Part shown: positions 13,532 to 21,612 of the stretch, in pieces
How positions within the stretch are numbered: the stretch's first letter is position 1
Layout: each line of letters opens with the position of its first letter
DNA from: JBOGUF01 sp050696075
Lineage (GTDB): Bacteria; Chloroflexota; Chloroflexia; Thermomicrobiales; UBA6265
DNA: 37,525 bases
Reading direction: 5' to 3'
NCBI GenBank assembly: GCA_050696075.1
Contig: JBOGUF010000074.1
Location: forward strand, 1 to 37,525
Translations under genes and position numbers: made by a program
The notes under the pieces: generated by a model
Database searches by the model: none
What the model was told of the DNA's origin: nothing
What the model saw: the letters and a program-made list of their open reading frames with translations, nothing else

Positions 13532-16159
13532 ATGCAGCCGATCAAGACACTCTACGTTGTCAATCATAGCCATACCGATATCGGGTTCACCGACTACCAG
13601 GACCTCTGTTTCCGACAACACGCCGAGTTTACCGAGCAGGCCCTCGACCTCTGCGAGGCGACCGTCGACGAGCCGGAAGAGGGGCGCTACCGCTGGGTCT
13701 GCGAAGTCACCGGCATAACCGAGAAGTACCTCGCCGGGGCGACCTCCGCCCAGGTCGAGCGCTTCAAGACCTGGCACGAACGCGGCGCGATCGACGTCGC
13801 CGGGATGCAGTACAACCTGACCCCGATGCTCAACGTCGAGCAGATGCACCGTAGCCTCTATCCCGTCCGCCGGTTGCGAGAGCAGTATGGCCTGTCGATC
13901 TCGTCCGCCATGCAGTGCGACGTCAACGGCATCAGTTGGATCTACGCCGACCTCCTGCCCGCCGCCGGCATCGACTTCCTGACAATGGCCGTCAACCCGA
14001 TCCGCGGCTATGTGCCGAAGCCGGTCCCATCCGCCTTCTGGTGGGAAGGTCCGGCCGGAAACCGCATCCTCGTCTGGAACGGTTTCCACTATCTGTGGGG
14101 GCGCAGCATCGCCAGGCTGGGCGATTGGCGCTTCGTCGATCAATCACTGCCGCCGATCATCGCCAAGCTCGAAGTCGACCCGGGCTACCCCTACGACTTT
14201 CTTTACGCCCAATCGACTCACCCGATCCGGGTCGACAACGGCCCGCCCGACCGCCGGATGGTCGAGTTCGTTCGCGATTGGAACGACCAAGGGCGGACGC
14301 CGCGCATCGCCTTCACCACTCCGACGGCATTCGGCAAAACGCTGCGCGAGCAGCACGGCGACCAACTGCCAACGTACCGTGGTGACTGGCTCGACTGGTG
14401 GGCGGACGGCGTCGCCTCCAGCGCCTTTGAGACGGGGGTCAGCCGCGCCACGCATGAGCACTTGCTCATGACCGAAGCGCTCGGCGCCTGGCACGCCGCC
14501 GAGGGCCGGCAACTCTGGACGGCCGAGCGCGCCGCCCACGTCTACGAGCAAGCGACGCTCTACGACGAGCACACCTGGGGCGCCTTCTCCAGCATCGACG
14601 CCCCGCAATCGCTCTGGGCAAAGGGACAGTGGAACCGTAAGGGCAACTTCGCCTACACCGGATCGGCCGAGGCGCTCGACCTGCTTGCCCGCGCCTCCCG
14701 CGCCCTGGCCGAACAGGTCGCCGACCCCGGCATCGAGGGGATGTTCAACCTGGGCGACCTCGACCCACGCGCGGCCTACCCGGAGACTGGCGCCGACTCG
14801 CTGCTGGTCATCAACACGCTGCCATGGCCAAGAGAGGTGATCGCCGAAGAGCCGGAGCAGCGCGGTTTCGCCGCCCCGGCCGGCGTGCTGGAATCCTTCT
14901 TTCCGCGCGACATACCGTGGGGCGGTCTCCGTCCTGAAACGCCGATGCGTCGAGTTGCGGGCGAGGTGCCGGGCTTCGGCTACGCTTTCCTCCCGCTCGC
15001 TGAGACCCCTCCCGTGGAGGATCCGCGCGCCGACGGCACGACGATCGAGAACGCGCACTACCGCGTCCGCATCGACCCGGCCACCGGCGCGGTGTCCGAA
15101 TGGGTCGACAAGGGCCTCAACCACGACTTCGCCGGCGACTACCAGGGGTGGGGCATCGGCCAATACGTCTACGAATGGGTCGACTCCGCCGACGGGCGCA
15201 ACGCCCTCTTTGTCGGCGACTTCTCGATGGAGGATTTTGGCTACGGTCGCACCGACACCCCCTGGGTGCGGGAGACAGCCTCCGCGGTCACGCTTCACGA
15301 ACCGGTCAATGCCCACGGCCGCGTCTCGATCGCGGTCGAAATCAGGGCTCCCGGCATCCGAACCTCCCGCTGTGTCTACTCGTTGGAGTCCGGCCGCAAG
15401 ACGCTCGCCGTCGATTGGCTGCTCGACAAGCACCACATCACCGACATCGAAGCGGTCTTCGTCGCTTTCCCCTTCAACCTCGGCACACCGTCGTTCCGGG
15501 CTGACGTCAACGGCACACCGATGACGCCGGAGCAGGACCAACTTCACGGCACCGTCCGCGACTGGTATCCGCTCGGTCGCTGGGTAGACGTCAGCGACGG
15601 CGAGCGCGGCGTCACCATCACCCCACTCGACGCGCCGCTGGTCCACATCGGCGGCATCACCACCGGTCGCTGGGCACGCAAGCTCGAACCGGAAGGCCCG
15701 ACAATCATGTCCTGGGCCTTACAGAATCATTGGATGGTGAACTTCAAAGCCAGTCAAGGCGGCGACATCCCCCTGCGCTACCGCCTGACGACCCACGCCG
15801 GACCCTGCGACGACGTCGCCGCCGCCCGCTTCGGGGCCGAAGCGGCCACGCCGCCGATCGTCCTCCGCGACTACCTGCGCACCGGCGCGCCGACCGGCCG
15901 CTTCCTCGACGTGCCGGCCGCCGCGCCGGTGCTGGTCACCGCCAAGCCCGCCGAGGATGGCGACGGCATCATCGTGCGCGTGCAGAACGTGTCGGCCGAG
16001 GAGCACTCCGTGCCGTTGCGGTTCCTTGCGGCGGCGCCGGCATCGGCATGCCTGACGTCGCCGCTTGAGGTGAACGGCGACGCATTGCCGGTAGACGACG
16101 GGACCCTGAACGTTCCCGTTAGGGCACGGGCGGTGCAATCGGTTCGGGTGCGGTTCTAA
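13532..16159 (+). CDS. GH38 alpha-mannosidase-like glycoside hydrolase
   Basis: An 875-residue protein. I start at the ATG at 13532, with AGGAG 6 nt upstream; the frame stays open ~470 bp further 5', but that part is antisense to the Nudix gene. The GH38-type catalytic barrel opens with VVNHSHTDIGFTDY (zinc ligands His14 and Asp16). Candidate nucleophile Asp130 is in SAMQCDVNGISW, and a late His sits in LYDEHTWGAFSS. The C-terminal half is the beta-sandwich region common to GH38 (HYRVRIDPATGAVSEW onward). There is no signal peptide, so it should act in the cytoplasm on imported mannosides. Such families often also match DUF5054-type proteins, so the exact sugar is uncertain. The ATP-grasp gene follows 14 bp later. 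A diverged second copy lies at 23978-27088. Confidence 0.82.
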   Translation: MQPIKTLYVVNHSHTDIGFTDYQDLCFRQHAEFTEQALDLCEATVDEPEEGRYRWVCEVTGITEKYLAGATSAQVERFKTWHERGAIDVAGMQYNLTPMLNVEQMHRSLYPVRRLREQYGLSISSAMQCDVNGISWIYADLLPAAGIDFLTMAVNPIRGYVPKPVPSAFWWEGPAGNRILVWNGFHYLWGRSIARLGDWRFVDQSLPPIIAKLEVDPGYPYDFLYAQSTHPIRVDNGPPDRRMVEFVRDWNDQGRTPRIAFTTPTAFGKTLREQHGDQLPTYRGDWLDWWADGVASSAFETGVSRATHEHLLMTEALGAWHAAEGRQLWTAERAAHVYEQATLYDEHTWGAFSSIDAPQSLWAKGQWNRKGNFAYTGSAEALDLLARASRALAEQVADPGIEGMFNLGDLDPRAAYPETGADSLLVINTLPWPREVIAEEPEQRGFAAPAGVLESFFPRDIPWGGLRPETPMRRVAGEVPGFGYAFLPLAETPPVEDPRADGTTIENAHYRVRIDPATGAVSEWVDKGLNHDFAGDYQGWGIGQYVYEWVDSADGRNALFVGDFSMEDFGYGRTDTPWVRETASAVTLHEPVNAHGRVSIAVEIRAPGIRTSRCVYSLESGRKTLAVDWLLDKHHITDIEAVFVAFPFNLGTPSFRADVNGTPMTPEQDQLHGTVRDWYPLGRWVDVSDGERGVTITPLDAPLVHIGGITTGRWARKLEPEGPTIMSWALQNHWMVNFKASQGGDIPLRYRLTTHAGPCDDVAAARFGAEAATPPIVLRDYLRTGAPTGRFLDVPAAAPVLVTAKPAEDGDGIIVRVQNVSAEEHSVPLRFLAAAPASACLTSPLEVNGDALPVDDGTLNVPVRARAVQSVRVRF

Positions 16160-16173
16160 AGAAGGGCCATGGC

Positions 16174-16998
16174 ATGCAGCTTCTCGGCCCTCCGCCCCCT
16201 CGCGTTACCTTCGTGCTGGGGAAGCCGATACGGGATGGCACCGTGATTGCCGAGGTGGTCGACCGCCTGCGGCGTGCATCGGCCAACATCGCGGTCCACT
16301 TACCAAAGGGCGATCACCCATTCCCGCCGTGGCTCCTCGAATCGGACCTGATCGTTCAGCGCGGCCTCGGCATGGACGAGCTCAGGGCGGCGCGTCCGAT
16401 GGAAGACGCCGGCATCCGTTGCTGCAACCGGATCGCGGCGACGATGACGCTCATCGATCGGGCGCGGACGTTTCAAACGCTGACCGAGGCGGACGTGCCG
16501 ACGCCGAAGACGCGATGGGTCGGCACCTGGCGAGAAGTCGTCGCGCTGGCAGGTGAACAGCCGCTGGTTGTCAAGCTGGCCGACGGCGCCGCCGGTCGCG
16601 GCGTGGGCGTATGGATCGCCCCCTCCAGCGAGTTGCCCGCGCAACCACCGTTCGCCGGACCATACATCGTCCAGGATTTCGTCCGCGGCGACGGGCGAGA
16701 CCACAAGGTCTATGTCGCCGGACGCCACGCCAGCGGTCTACTGAAACGATCGGCGCCGCGCCAGCCCGCGGAACCGTTTTGCACGCCCTTTGCCGTCGAC
16801 GCAACGCTTGCGGACCTGTCGCGGCGGGTCGGCGCCGCGCTTGACCTCGACATCTACGGCGTCGACTTCGTGTACGGCGCGCGAGGTCCAGAGGTCGTCG
16901 ACGTCAACCCCTTTCCCGGTTTTCGGGGCGTCGCCGACGCCGGCCGGCAGATCGCCGATCTTCTGACGACCCTCGTCGCCGGACAAGAAACGACCTGA
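16174..16998 (+). CDS. ATP-grasp ligase-like protein (RimK-type fold)
   Basis: A 274-residue protein. Residues ~10-75 form a Rossmann-like N-terminal domain (VTFVLGKPIRDG). The ATP-grasp part shows a small-molecule-ligase order: LVVKLADGAAGRGVGVWI (nucleotide-binding Lys and Gly-rich loop, ~133-150), YIVQDFVRGDGRDHKVYVAG, and the metal-binding end VDFVYGARGPEVVDVNPFPGFRG (~228-250, with the Glu/Asn pair). RimK-like members ligate amino acids to carboxylates, and related folds include inositol phosphate kinases. The substrate is unknown. It is 14 bp downstream of the GH38 gene and probably cotranscribed with it. It is convergent with the S10 peptidase gene. Confidence 0.75.
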   Translation: MQLLGPPPPRVTFVLGKPIRDGTVIAEVVDRLRRASANIAVHLPKGDHPFPPWLLESDLIVQRGLGMDELRAARPMEDAGIRCCNRIAATMTLIDRARTFQTLTEADVPTPKTRWVGTWREVVALAGEQPLVVKLADGAAGRGVGVWIAPSSELPAQPPFAGPYIVQDFVRGDGRDHKVYVAGRHASGLLKRSAPRQPAEPFCTPFAVDATLADLSRRVGAALDLDIYGVDFVYGARGPEVVDVNPFPGFRGVADAGRQIADLLTTLVAGQETT

Positions 16999-17019
16999 CG
17001 AGAACGGGCTCGGCGCGTC

Positions 17020-17032
17020 CGCGGAAACCGCG
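17020..17032. terminator. Short GC hairpin between convergent genes
   Basis: CGCGG-AAA-CCGCG lies in the 38-bp gap between the convergent ATP-grasp and S10 peptidase genes. It is a small stem without a T-tract; weak candidate terminator. Confidence 0.3.
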
Positions 17033-17036
17033 CGAT

Positions 17037-18554
17037 CTAGCGCTTTACCGACTCCTCGACAAACTTCACTACGTCCGACTTCAGCTTCGCCAGTGCCTTC
17101 TGTTCCAGGTAGACCATGTGACCGACGGGGTATTCCTCGACGCGGACGTTGTCGCGTAAGGACGGGTCGAGGTTCATGTGGCTCAGGGTGTACTCGGTGG
17201 CGAAGTATGGGGTCGCGAGATCGTAGTAGCCGGAGGCGACGAAGAGGCGGAGGAACTGGTTCTTGGCAAAGGCGCCGCGGAGGGCCTCGCTGGTGTCCGG
17301 GTGACCGTCGCCGGCCGAGCCCCAATCCCAGTCGAGACCGCGTAAGATCTGGTACTCAGCATCGTTCTCGTAGTTGAGCTCACGGCGGACGTAGTCGTTG
17401 AGCATGGCGGTGAAGGGCGGGCGGATGGCGGCCATGCTCGGATCGAAATCCGGCTGGTCGGTGACGCCCCAGGCATCCAGCCCGGTGTAGCGGCTATCGA
17501 GCCGGCCGACGGTCCGCTTCTCGTCGCGCAGCAGTTCCTTGCAGAAGCGGTGGATCTGGATCCGCAAGTGCGTCTGGTCGACGTACTCCTCGTCGAGGCC
17601 GGTATATCGGGCGACCTTGGCGACAACCTCCTTGCGCTCTCTTTCGGGGATGGCATCGCCCTTGCCCAAGGCGAGCGTGTACTCGCCGGCGGCGAACTGC
17701 TCCACCTCATACAGTAAGTCGGCCAGCTTCTGCTTTTGCAGATCCTTCGGCAGCCGATTGTGATACCAGGCGGTCGCCGTATAGGTCGGGAGATAGACGA
17801 CGTAAGGCAGGTCGTTGCCAGTGGTGAAGCGCAGCGTCTGCATGTTGAGGACGCTGGAGACGAGGACGATGCCGTTGAAGGCAACTCCACGCTCGATCAG
17901 GTGCCCGGCCAGGCCCGCGGAGCGGAAGGTGCCGTAGCTCTCGCCGACGAGGAAGAGCGGCGACGACCAGCGGCGCGACCGCGTGAGATAAAGACGGATA
18001 AACTCGCCGACCGACTCGATGTCCTTCTCGACCCCCTTGTACTGCTTGGCCAGCTCGGGCGTCGTGGCGCGACTGTAGCCGGTATCGACCGGGTCGATGA
18101 AGACCAGATCCGTGGCGTCGAGCCAGGTGTGCTCGTTGTCGACCAGTTCGAACGGGGGAGCGGGCATCCAGCCCTCGTCGTGCATCCGCACCCGGCGTGG
18201 GCCAAGAGCGCCAAGGTGCAACCAGACGGAGGATGAGCCGGGGCCGCCGTTGAAGGAGAACATCAGCGGCCGCTTCGGATCGCCTTCGGGCGAATCGAGG
18301 GTGTAGGCCATGTAGAAGAGGCGGGCCTCGGTCTCGCCGACCTCGTTCTTGATCGGCATCAGTCCGGTCGTGACGTGATAGCGCAGCGACTTGCCGCCGA
18401 CCTTCACTTCATGCGCCGTGACGACGGGCGGCTCCTCCGGTTTCTCCTCGGGCTTGGTTTGTTGCGTCTGATCTTTGGGCTGTTCTGTAGGCTGTTGTTG
18501 CGCGGTCGCTTCGGCCGCGCCATCGGCGCCGAGCGGGGCGGTCACTGAGCTCAT
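17037..18554 (-). CDS. Peptidase family S10 (serine carboxypeptidase) protein
   Basis: About 505 residues. It has the S10 oxyanion segment FNGGPGSSSVWLHLGALGP, the nucleophile elbow LVGESYGTFRS, catalytic Asp in ASGYYDLATPYFA, and catalytic His in YPVGHMVYLEQ. It is therefore a complete alpha/beta-hydrolase Ser-Asp-His triad. S10 enzymes remove C-terminal amino acids and are normally exported or lysosomal. Here no signal peptide is visible: the N-terminus is short, then runs into a Gln/Pro/Glu/Lys-rich low-complexity stretch (~20-45). I use the ATG at 18554, with AAAGGA 5 nt before it; an ATG at 18584 would add ten residues. It follows the isomerase-like gene on the same strand, ~90 bp downstream. 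Confidence 0.9.
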   Translation of the reverse strand: MSSVTAPLGADGAAEATAQQQPTEQPKDQTQQTKPEEKPEEPPVVTAHEVKVGGKSLRYHVTTGLMPIKNEVGETEARLFYMAYTLDSPEGDPKRPLMFSFNGGPGSSSVWLHLGALGPRRVRMHDEGWMPAPPFELVDNEHTWLDATDLVFIDPVDTGYSRATTPELAKQYKGVEKDIESVGEFIRLYLTRSRRWSSPLFLVGESYGTFRSAGLAGHLIERGVAFNGIVLVSSVLNMQTLRFTTGNDLPYVVYLPTYTATAWYHNRLPKDLQKQKLADLLYEVEQFAAGEYTLALGKGDAIPERERKEVVAKVARYTGLDEEYVDQTHLRIQIHRFCKELLRDEKRTVGRLDSRYTGLDAWGVTDQPDFDPSMAAIRPPFTAMLNDYVRRELNYENDAEYQILRGLDWDWGSAGDGHPDTSEALRGAFAKNQFLRLFVASGYYDLATPYFATEYTLSHMNLDPSLRDNVRVEEYPVGHMVYLEQKALAKLKSDVVKFVEESVKR

Positions 18555-18641
18555 AACGTCCTTTGCCTTCGATAGACGGGTCATCCGGCCGGAGCCAACT
18601 CGGCCCCGGCCGCCAGATTGACGACCCTTTCGCGAACGTTG

Positions 18642-19562
18642 TCAAGCGCCAAAGAGGTCCCGCAGGAATGCGCGGTTGCGGCGATGGGAGGCGAGCGGGA
18701 CGGCCACGTCGGAGGTCAAGGTGCGGTCCTGCTCGGCGACGACCCAGCCGGTAAAGCCGACCGCTTCGATGCCGCGCCGGATGCCGTCCCAATCGACGAC
18801 CCCGTCGCCAAGGTCGCAGAAGAGGCCCGCGTCGACGGCCTGGTCGTAGGACAACTCGCCGGCGCGCATCCGCTCGAGGACACCGCCGTCGATGTCCTTG
18901 GCGTGGACGTGGGCCAGGCGGCTGCCGTACCGGTTCAGGACGTCGACCGGGTTCGCGCCGCCGATCAGGATGTGACCGGTATCGAGACAGAGTAGCGGCG
19001 CGTCGTCGCCGAACGTGTCGAAGAGGCAAGCAATCTCCCGCCCGTTCTCAACGTGGCTGCCGGTGTGCGGGTGGAAGGCAAGGCTCAGACCATGCACCGC
19101 GACGCGATCCCGGACGATCCGCACATTTTCGCGCGCCCGTCGCCAGTCATCGTCGGTCCACCAGGTCTCCGGGTGGTGGTCCGAACGGCCGGCGACGGCC
19201 CAACGCTCGGTCGGCATCCCATCGCTGAGCAGCAAGACCTTCGCGCCCGACCCGGCGAGCAACGAGGCGACGGTGTCGACCTTGTTGAGAAAGGCGTCGG
19301 TCAATGGTCGCGCCAGATCGGTCGCCACGAACGCCGAGACGAGTTCCAGTTCCAGCGCCCCGTAACGCAGGGCGACCTCCTCGAGCGTCCCGGCCAGATA
19401 CCCGATCGGCCCTAATTCGCACCCTTGGTACCCGTCGGCCACGACCGCGTCCAGCACCGCATGAGCCAGGGGGTTCGCCGGATCAAGGCGAGTGACCCCC
19501 CAATTGATCGGCGCCGAGGCGATCCGAATCGACGCCCGTCCGGAGTCGAGAACTTCAGCCAC
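18642..19562 (-). CDS. Sugar phosphate isomerase/epimerase (xylose isomerase-like TIM barrel, IolE-like)
   Basis: About 306 residues with the AP_endonuc_2/xylose-isomerase-like barrel. Landmarks are RIASAPINWGV near the start, GYQGCELGPIGYL, LSLAFHPHTGSHVEN (metal-ligand His region), LCLDTGHILIGG, RLAHVHAKDIDGG and a final GWVVAEQDRTL. The HPHTG, DTGH and HVHAKD strings match the metal-binding positions of IolE/inosose dehydratase and related epimerases. The start is chosen at GTG 19562, behind AAAGGGAAG; ATGs at 19601 and 19595 give an extra basic N-terminus not seen in the fold. It lies downstream of the ABC permeases on the same strand, separated by the inverted-repeat element at 19673-19802, and plausibly serves catabolism of the imported sugar. 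Confidence 0.85.
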   Translation of the reverse strand: MAEVLDSGRASIRIASAPINWGVTRLDPANPLAHAVLDAVVADGYQGCELGPIGYLAGTLEEVALRYGALELELVSAFVATDLARPLTDAFLNKVDTVASLLAGSGAKVLLLSDGMPTERWAVAGRSDHHPETWWTDDDWRRARENVRIVRDRVAVHGLSLAFHPHTGSHVENGREIACLFDTFGDDAPLLCLDTGHILIGGANPVDVLNRYGSRLAHVHAKDIDGGVLERMRAGELSYDQAVDAGLFCDLGDGVVDWDGIRRGIEAVGFTGWVVAEQDRTLTSDVAVPLASHRRNRAFLRDLFGA

Positions 19563-19672
19563 GTCTTCCCTTTCTTTGCTGCTCCTCAATCGCATACTCA
19601 TGCCGGGTCTCTATAGTCAACGGACTCTACCAGAGACGGCGTCTCCATTCGGACTGCATGCACATTGCCGGT

Positions 19673-19802
19673 CCGTCGTAGGGGCGCTGCTTGCTGCGCC
19701 CGCGTGCCGAAGGCACGCATCGGCTCCGGCCCATAGAACGGCCGCATGCGCGGCATGTCGGCTCGCGGCCGACGGGCGCGGCAAGCGGCGCCCCTACGAC
19801 GG
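19673..19802. repeat. Extragenic inverted-repeat element (MITE/REP-like)
   Basis: Arms 19673-19701 and 19774-19802 are 29 nt each and are reverse complements at 27 of 29 positions (left arm ccgtcgtaggggcgctgctt...). Between them is a small perfect hairpin, GCGTGCC-GAA-GGCACGC (19703-19719), and other GC-rich short dyads. It fills most of the gap between the permease stop and the isomerase start. No transposase is encoded. Confidence 0.8.
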
Positions 19803-19807
19803 TACGG

Positions 19808-20629
19808 CTACCTCGTCGTCGCGCCCAACCCGCGCACGAATACGCGCTGCACGGCGAAGAACAGGATAAACGTTGGGATGGAGACGATGAGAGCGCCCGC
19901 CAAGACGACGGGGACGCTGGCGGCCGAGTACTGTCCCTGAAGGCCGGCCAGCGCGGTCATGATCGGCCGTACCTCGGCGCTACGCGAGAGGGTGAGGCCA
20001 AAGAGGAGGTCGTTCCAGATCCAGGTGAATTGCAGGATGAAGACAGTGGCGAAGGCGTTGATCGAAAGCGGCGAGTAGATCTGGCCGAAGATGCGCCAAG
20101 CGGAGGCGCCGTCGAGCCTCGCCGCCTCCGGTAACTCGTAGGGAATCCCTGAGAAGTGGTTGCGCAAGACGAAGACGGCGAAGGGAATGGCGATCGCGGT
20201 GTAGAAGAGGAGCAGGCCGAATCGCGTGTCGTAGAGGTCGAACCTGACGTACTGGCTATAGAGGGGCGAGAGGTACATCTGGAACGGAAAGATGGTGCCG
20301 GCATAGAGCACCAGGAACCAGAAAAAGCCGTAACGGATGCGCAACGTCACAATGGCGAAGGCCGCCAGGCCGGCGAGGAAGACCGCCAGGAGACCACCGG
20401 CGCTGGCGTAGAAGAGGGTGCTGCCGACGCTGACTCCGAGCTTGGCGCCGTTCCAGGCGAACTCGACGTTTTCCCAGAACGCGAAGGACGACGGCAGCTC
20501 GTAGACCGCCTTCGTCCGGTAGTCGGCTGGGTCGGTCGCCGAGTTGATCAGCACCAGGTAGAGCGGCACGATCCAGATCGCCGCCAGCAGCAACATCGTC
20601 AGGTGGCGGAAGGCCCGGCCGGCGCTCAT
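19808..20629 (-). CDS. Carbohydrate ABC transporter permease (MalG/UgpE type)
   Basis: A 273-residue inner-membrane protein with six predicted hydrophobic segments, the first at ~10-30 (LTMLLLAAIWIVPLYLVLIN). The cytoplasmic EAA loop is ELPEAARLDGASAWRIFGQIYSPL (~168-191), which contacts the ATPase. It forms the translocation channel with the neighbouring permease and imports a sugar or oligosaccharide delivered by the binding protein. It overlaps the upstream permease gene by 4 bp (ATGA-type coupling). No ABC ATPase gene is near; many such systems share an MsmK/UgpC-type ATPase encoded elsewhere. Confidence 0.95.
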   Translation of the reverse strand: MSAGRAFRHLTMLLLAAIWIVPLYLVLINSATDPADYRTKAVYELPSSFAFWENVEFAWNGAKLGVSVGSTLFYASAGGLLAVFLAGLAAFAIVTLRIRYGFFWFLVLYAGTIFPFQMYLSPLYSQYVRFDLYDTRFGLLLFYTAIAIPFAVFVLRNHFSGIPYELPEAARLDGASAWRIFGQIYSPLSINAFATVFILQFTWIWNDLLFGLTLSRSAEVRPIMTALAGLQGQYSAASVPVVLAGALIVSIPTFILFFAVQRVFVRGLGATTR

Positions 20630-21561
20630 GTCGACCTCAAGGTACGGCTGAGATAGACGACCGAGACCGCGAGGACGATCACGCTCAGGACGACGGCGAT
20701 CGCCGATCCGTAGCCGTGCCGGAAGATCAGAAACGTCTCCCGGTACATCGTCACCGCCAACGTTTCCGACGAGCGGTACGGGCCGCCCTGGGTCATCACC
20801 CAGATCACGTCGAATGTCTTCAGGCTATTCACTAACGAGATGCCGACGACGACGATCGTCATCGGCCGCAGCAGCGGAAACGTGATGTCACGGAAGAGGC
20901 GGAAGCCATCCGCGCCGTCGAGCCGCGCCGCCTCAACCGGATCTCGCGGGATCACTTGTAACCCGATCAGGAAGAGGAGCACACTGACGCCGACGGTCTG
21001 CCAGGTCGAGGCGAAGATCATGCTCCAGGTATTGAGGGGAGGCCGCAGCAGCCAGGACCGGGTCAACGACTCCAGTCCCAGCAGTTCCAGCATGCCGTTC
21101 AACGCGCCGTTGCTGCGCAGCATGAACTCCCACATCACGCCGATCGCCGTCCCGGAGAGGGCGTAGGGGATGAGGAAGGGCAGGCGGTAGAGCGCCCCAC
21201 CGGAGAGCTCATAGGAGAGGGTGGCGATGAGCAGTCCCAGACCGACCGGCAGCAGCAGCGTGCCGAGCACCCAGTAGAGGGTATTCGTGAAGGCGTCGGT
21301 TAGGATCGGGTCGCCAAAGAGGGTCGAGTAGTTGTCGAACCAGACCCACGTCGCGTCTCCAATTCCTTCGTATTCAGTGAAGCTCAGTTGAATCGTGCGC
21401 AGGAACGGCCAGAGCAACCACCCGCCGACAAGCAATACCGCGGGCAGCAGAAAGAGATAGGGCGTCAGCCGGTGCAATGCCCGGCTGACTGCCCCATGGC
21501 CGGTGGCCACGACCGGCCGCGTGCGCGCGGCGGATTGTTCAGTGATGTGGTCCATCGACAT
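20626..21561 (-). CDS. Carbohydrate ABC transporter permease (MalF/UgpA type)
   Basis: A 311-residue integral membrane protein. A cytoplasmic N-terminal ~30 residues is followed by a first membrane segment LTPYLFLLPAVLLVGGWLLWPFL. Further hydrophobic segments and the EAA loop IPRDPVEAARLDGADGFRLFRDITFPLL follow, then LVNSLKTFDVIWVMTQGGPYRSSETL, which is characteristic of the subfamily. It pairs with the MalG-type permease. The start is ATG 21561 or the ATG two codons later; no strong ribosome-binding site is seen. It begins 51 bp after the binding-protein stop, giving the usual order binding protein, MalF-type, MalG-type. Confidence 0.95.
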   Translation of the reverse strand: MSMDHITEQSAARTRPVVATGHGAVSRALHRLTPYLFLLPAVLLVGGWLLWPFLRTIQLSFTEYEGIGDATWVWFDNYSTLFGDPILTDAFTNTLYWVLGTLLLPVGLGLLIATLSYELSGGALYRLPFLIPYALSGTAIGVMWEFMLRSNGALNGMLELLGLESLTRSWLLRPPLNTWSMIFASTWQTVGVSVLLFLIGLQVIPRDPVEAARLDGADGFRLFRDITFPLLRPMTIVVVGISLVNSLKTFDVIWVMTQGGPYRSSETLAVTMYRETFLIFRHGYGSAIAVVLSVIVLAVSVVYLSRTLRST

Positions 21562-21612
21562 AGACGTGCTGCGGGTATCGGTTCGCGCGGAACTGGATGG
21601 ATGGTCGGGGCG

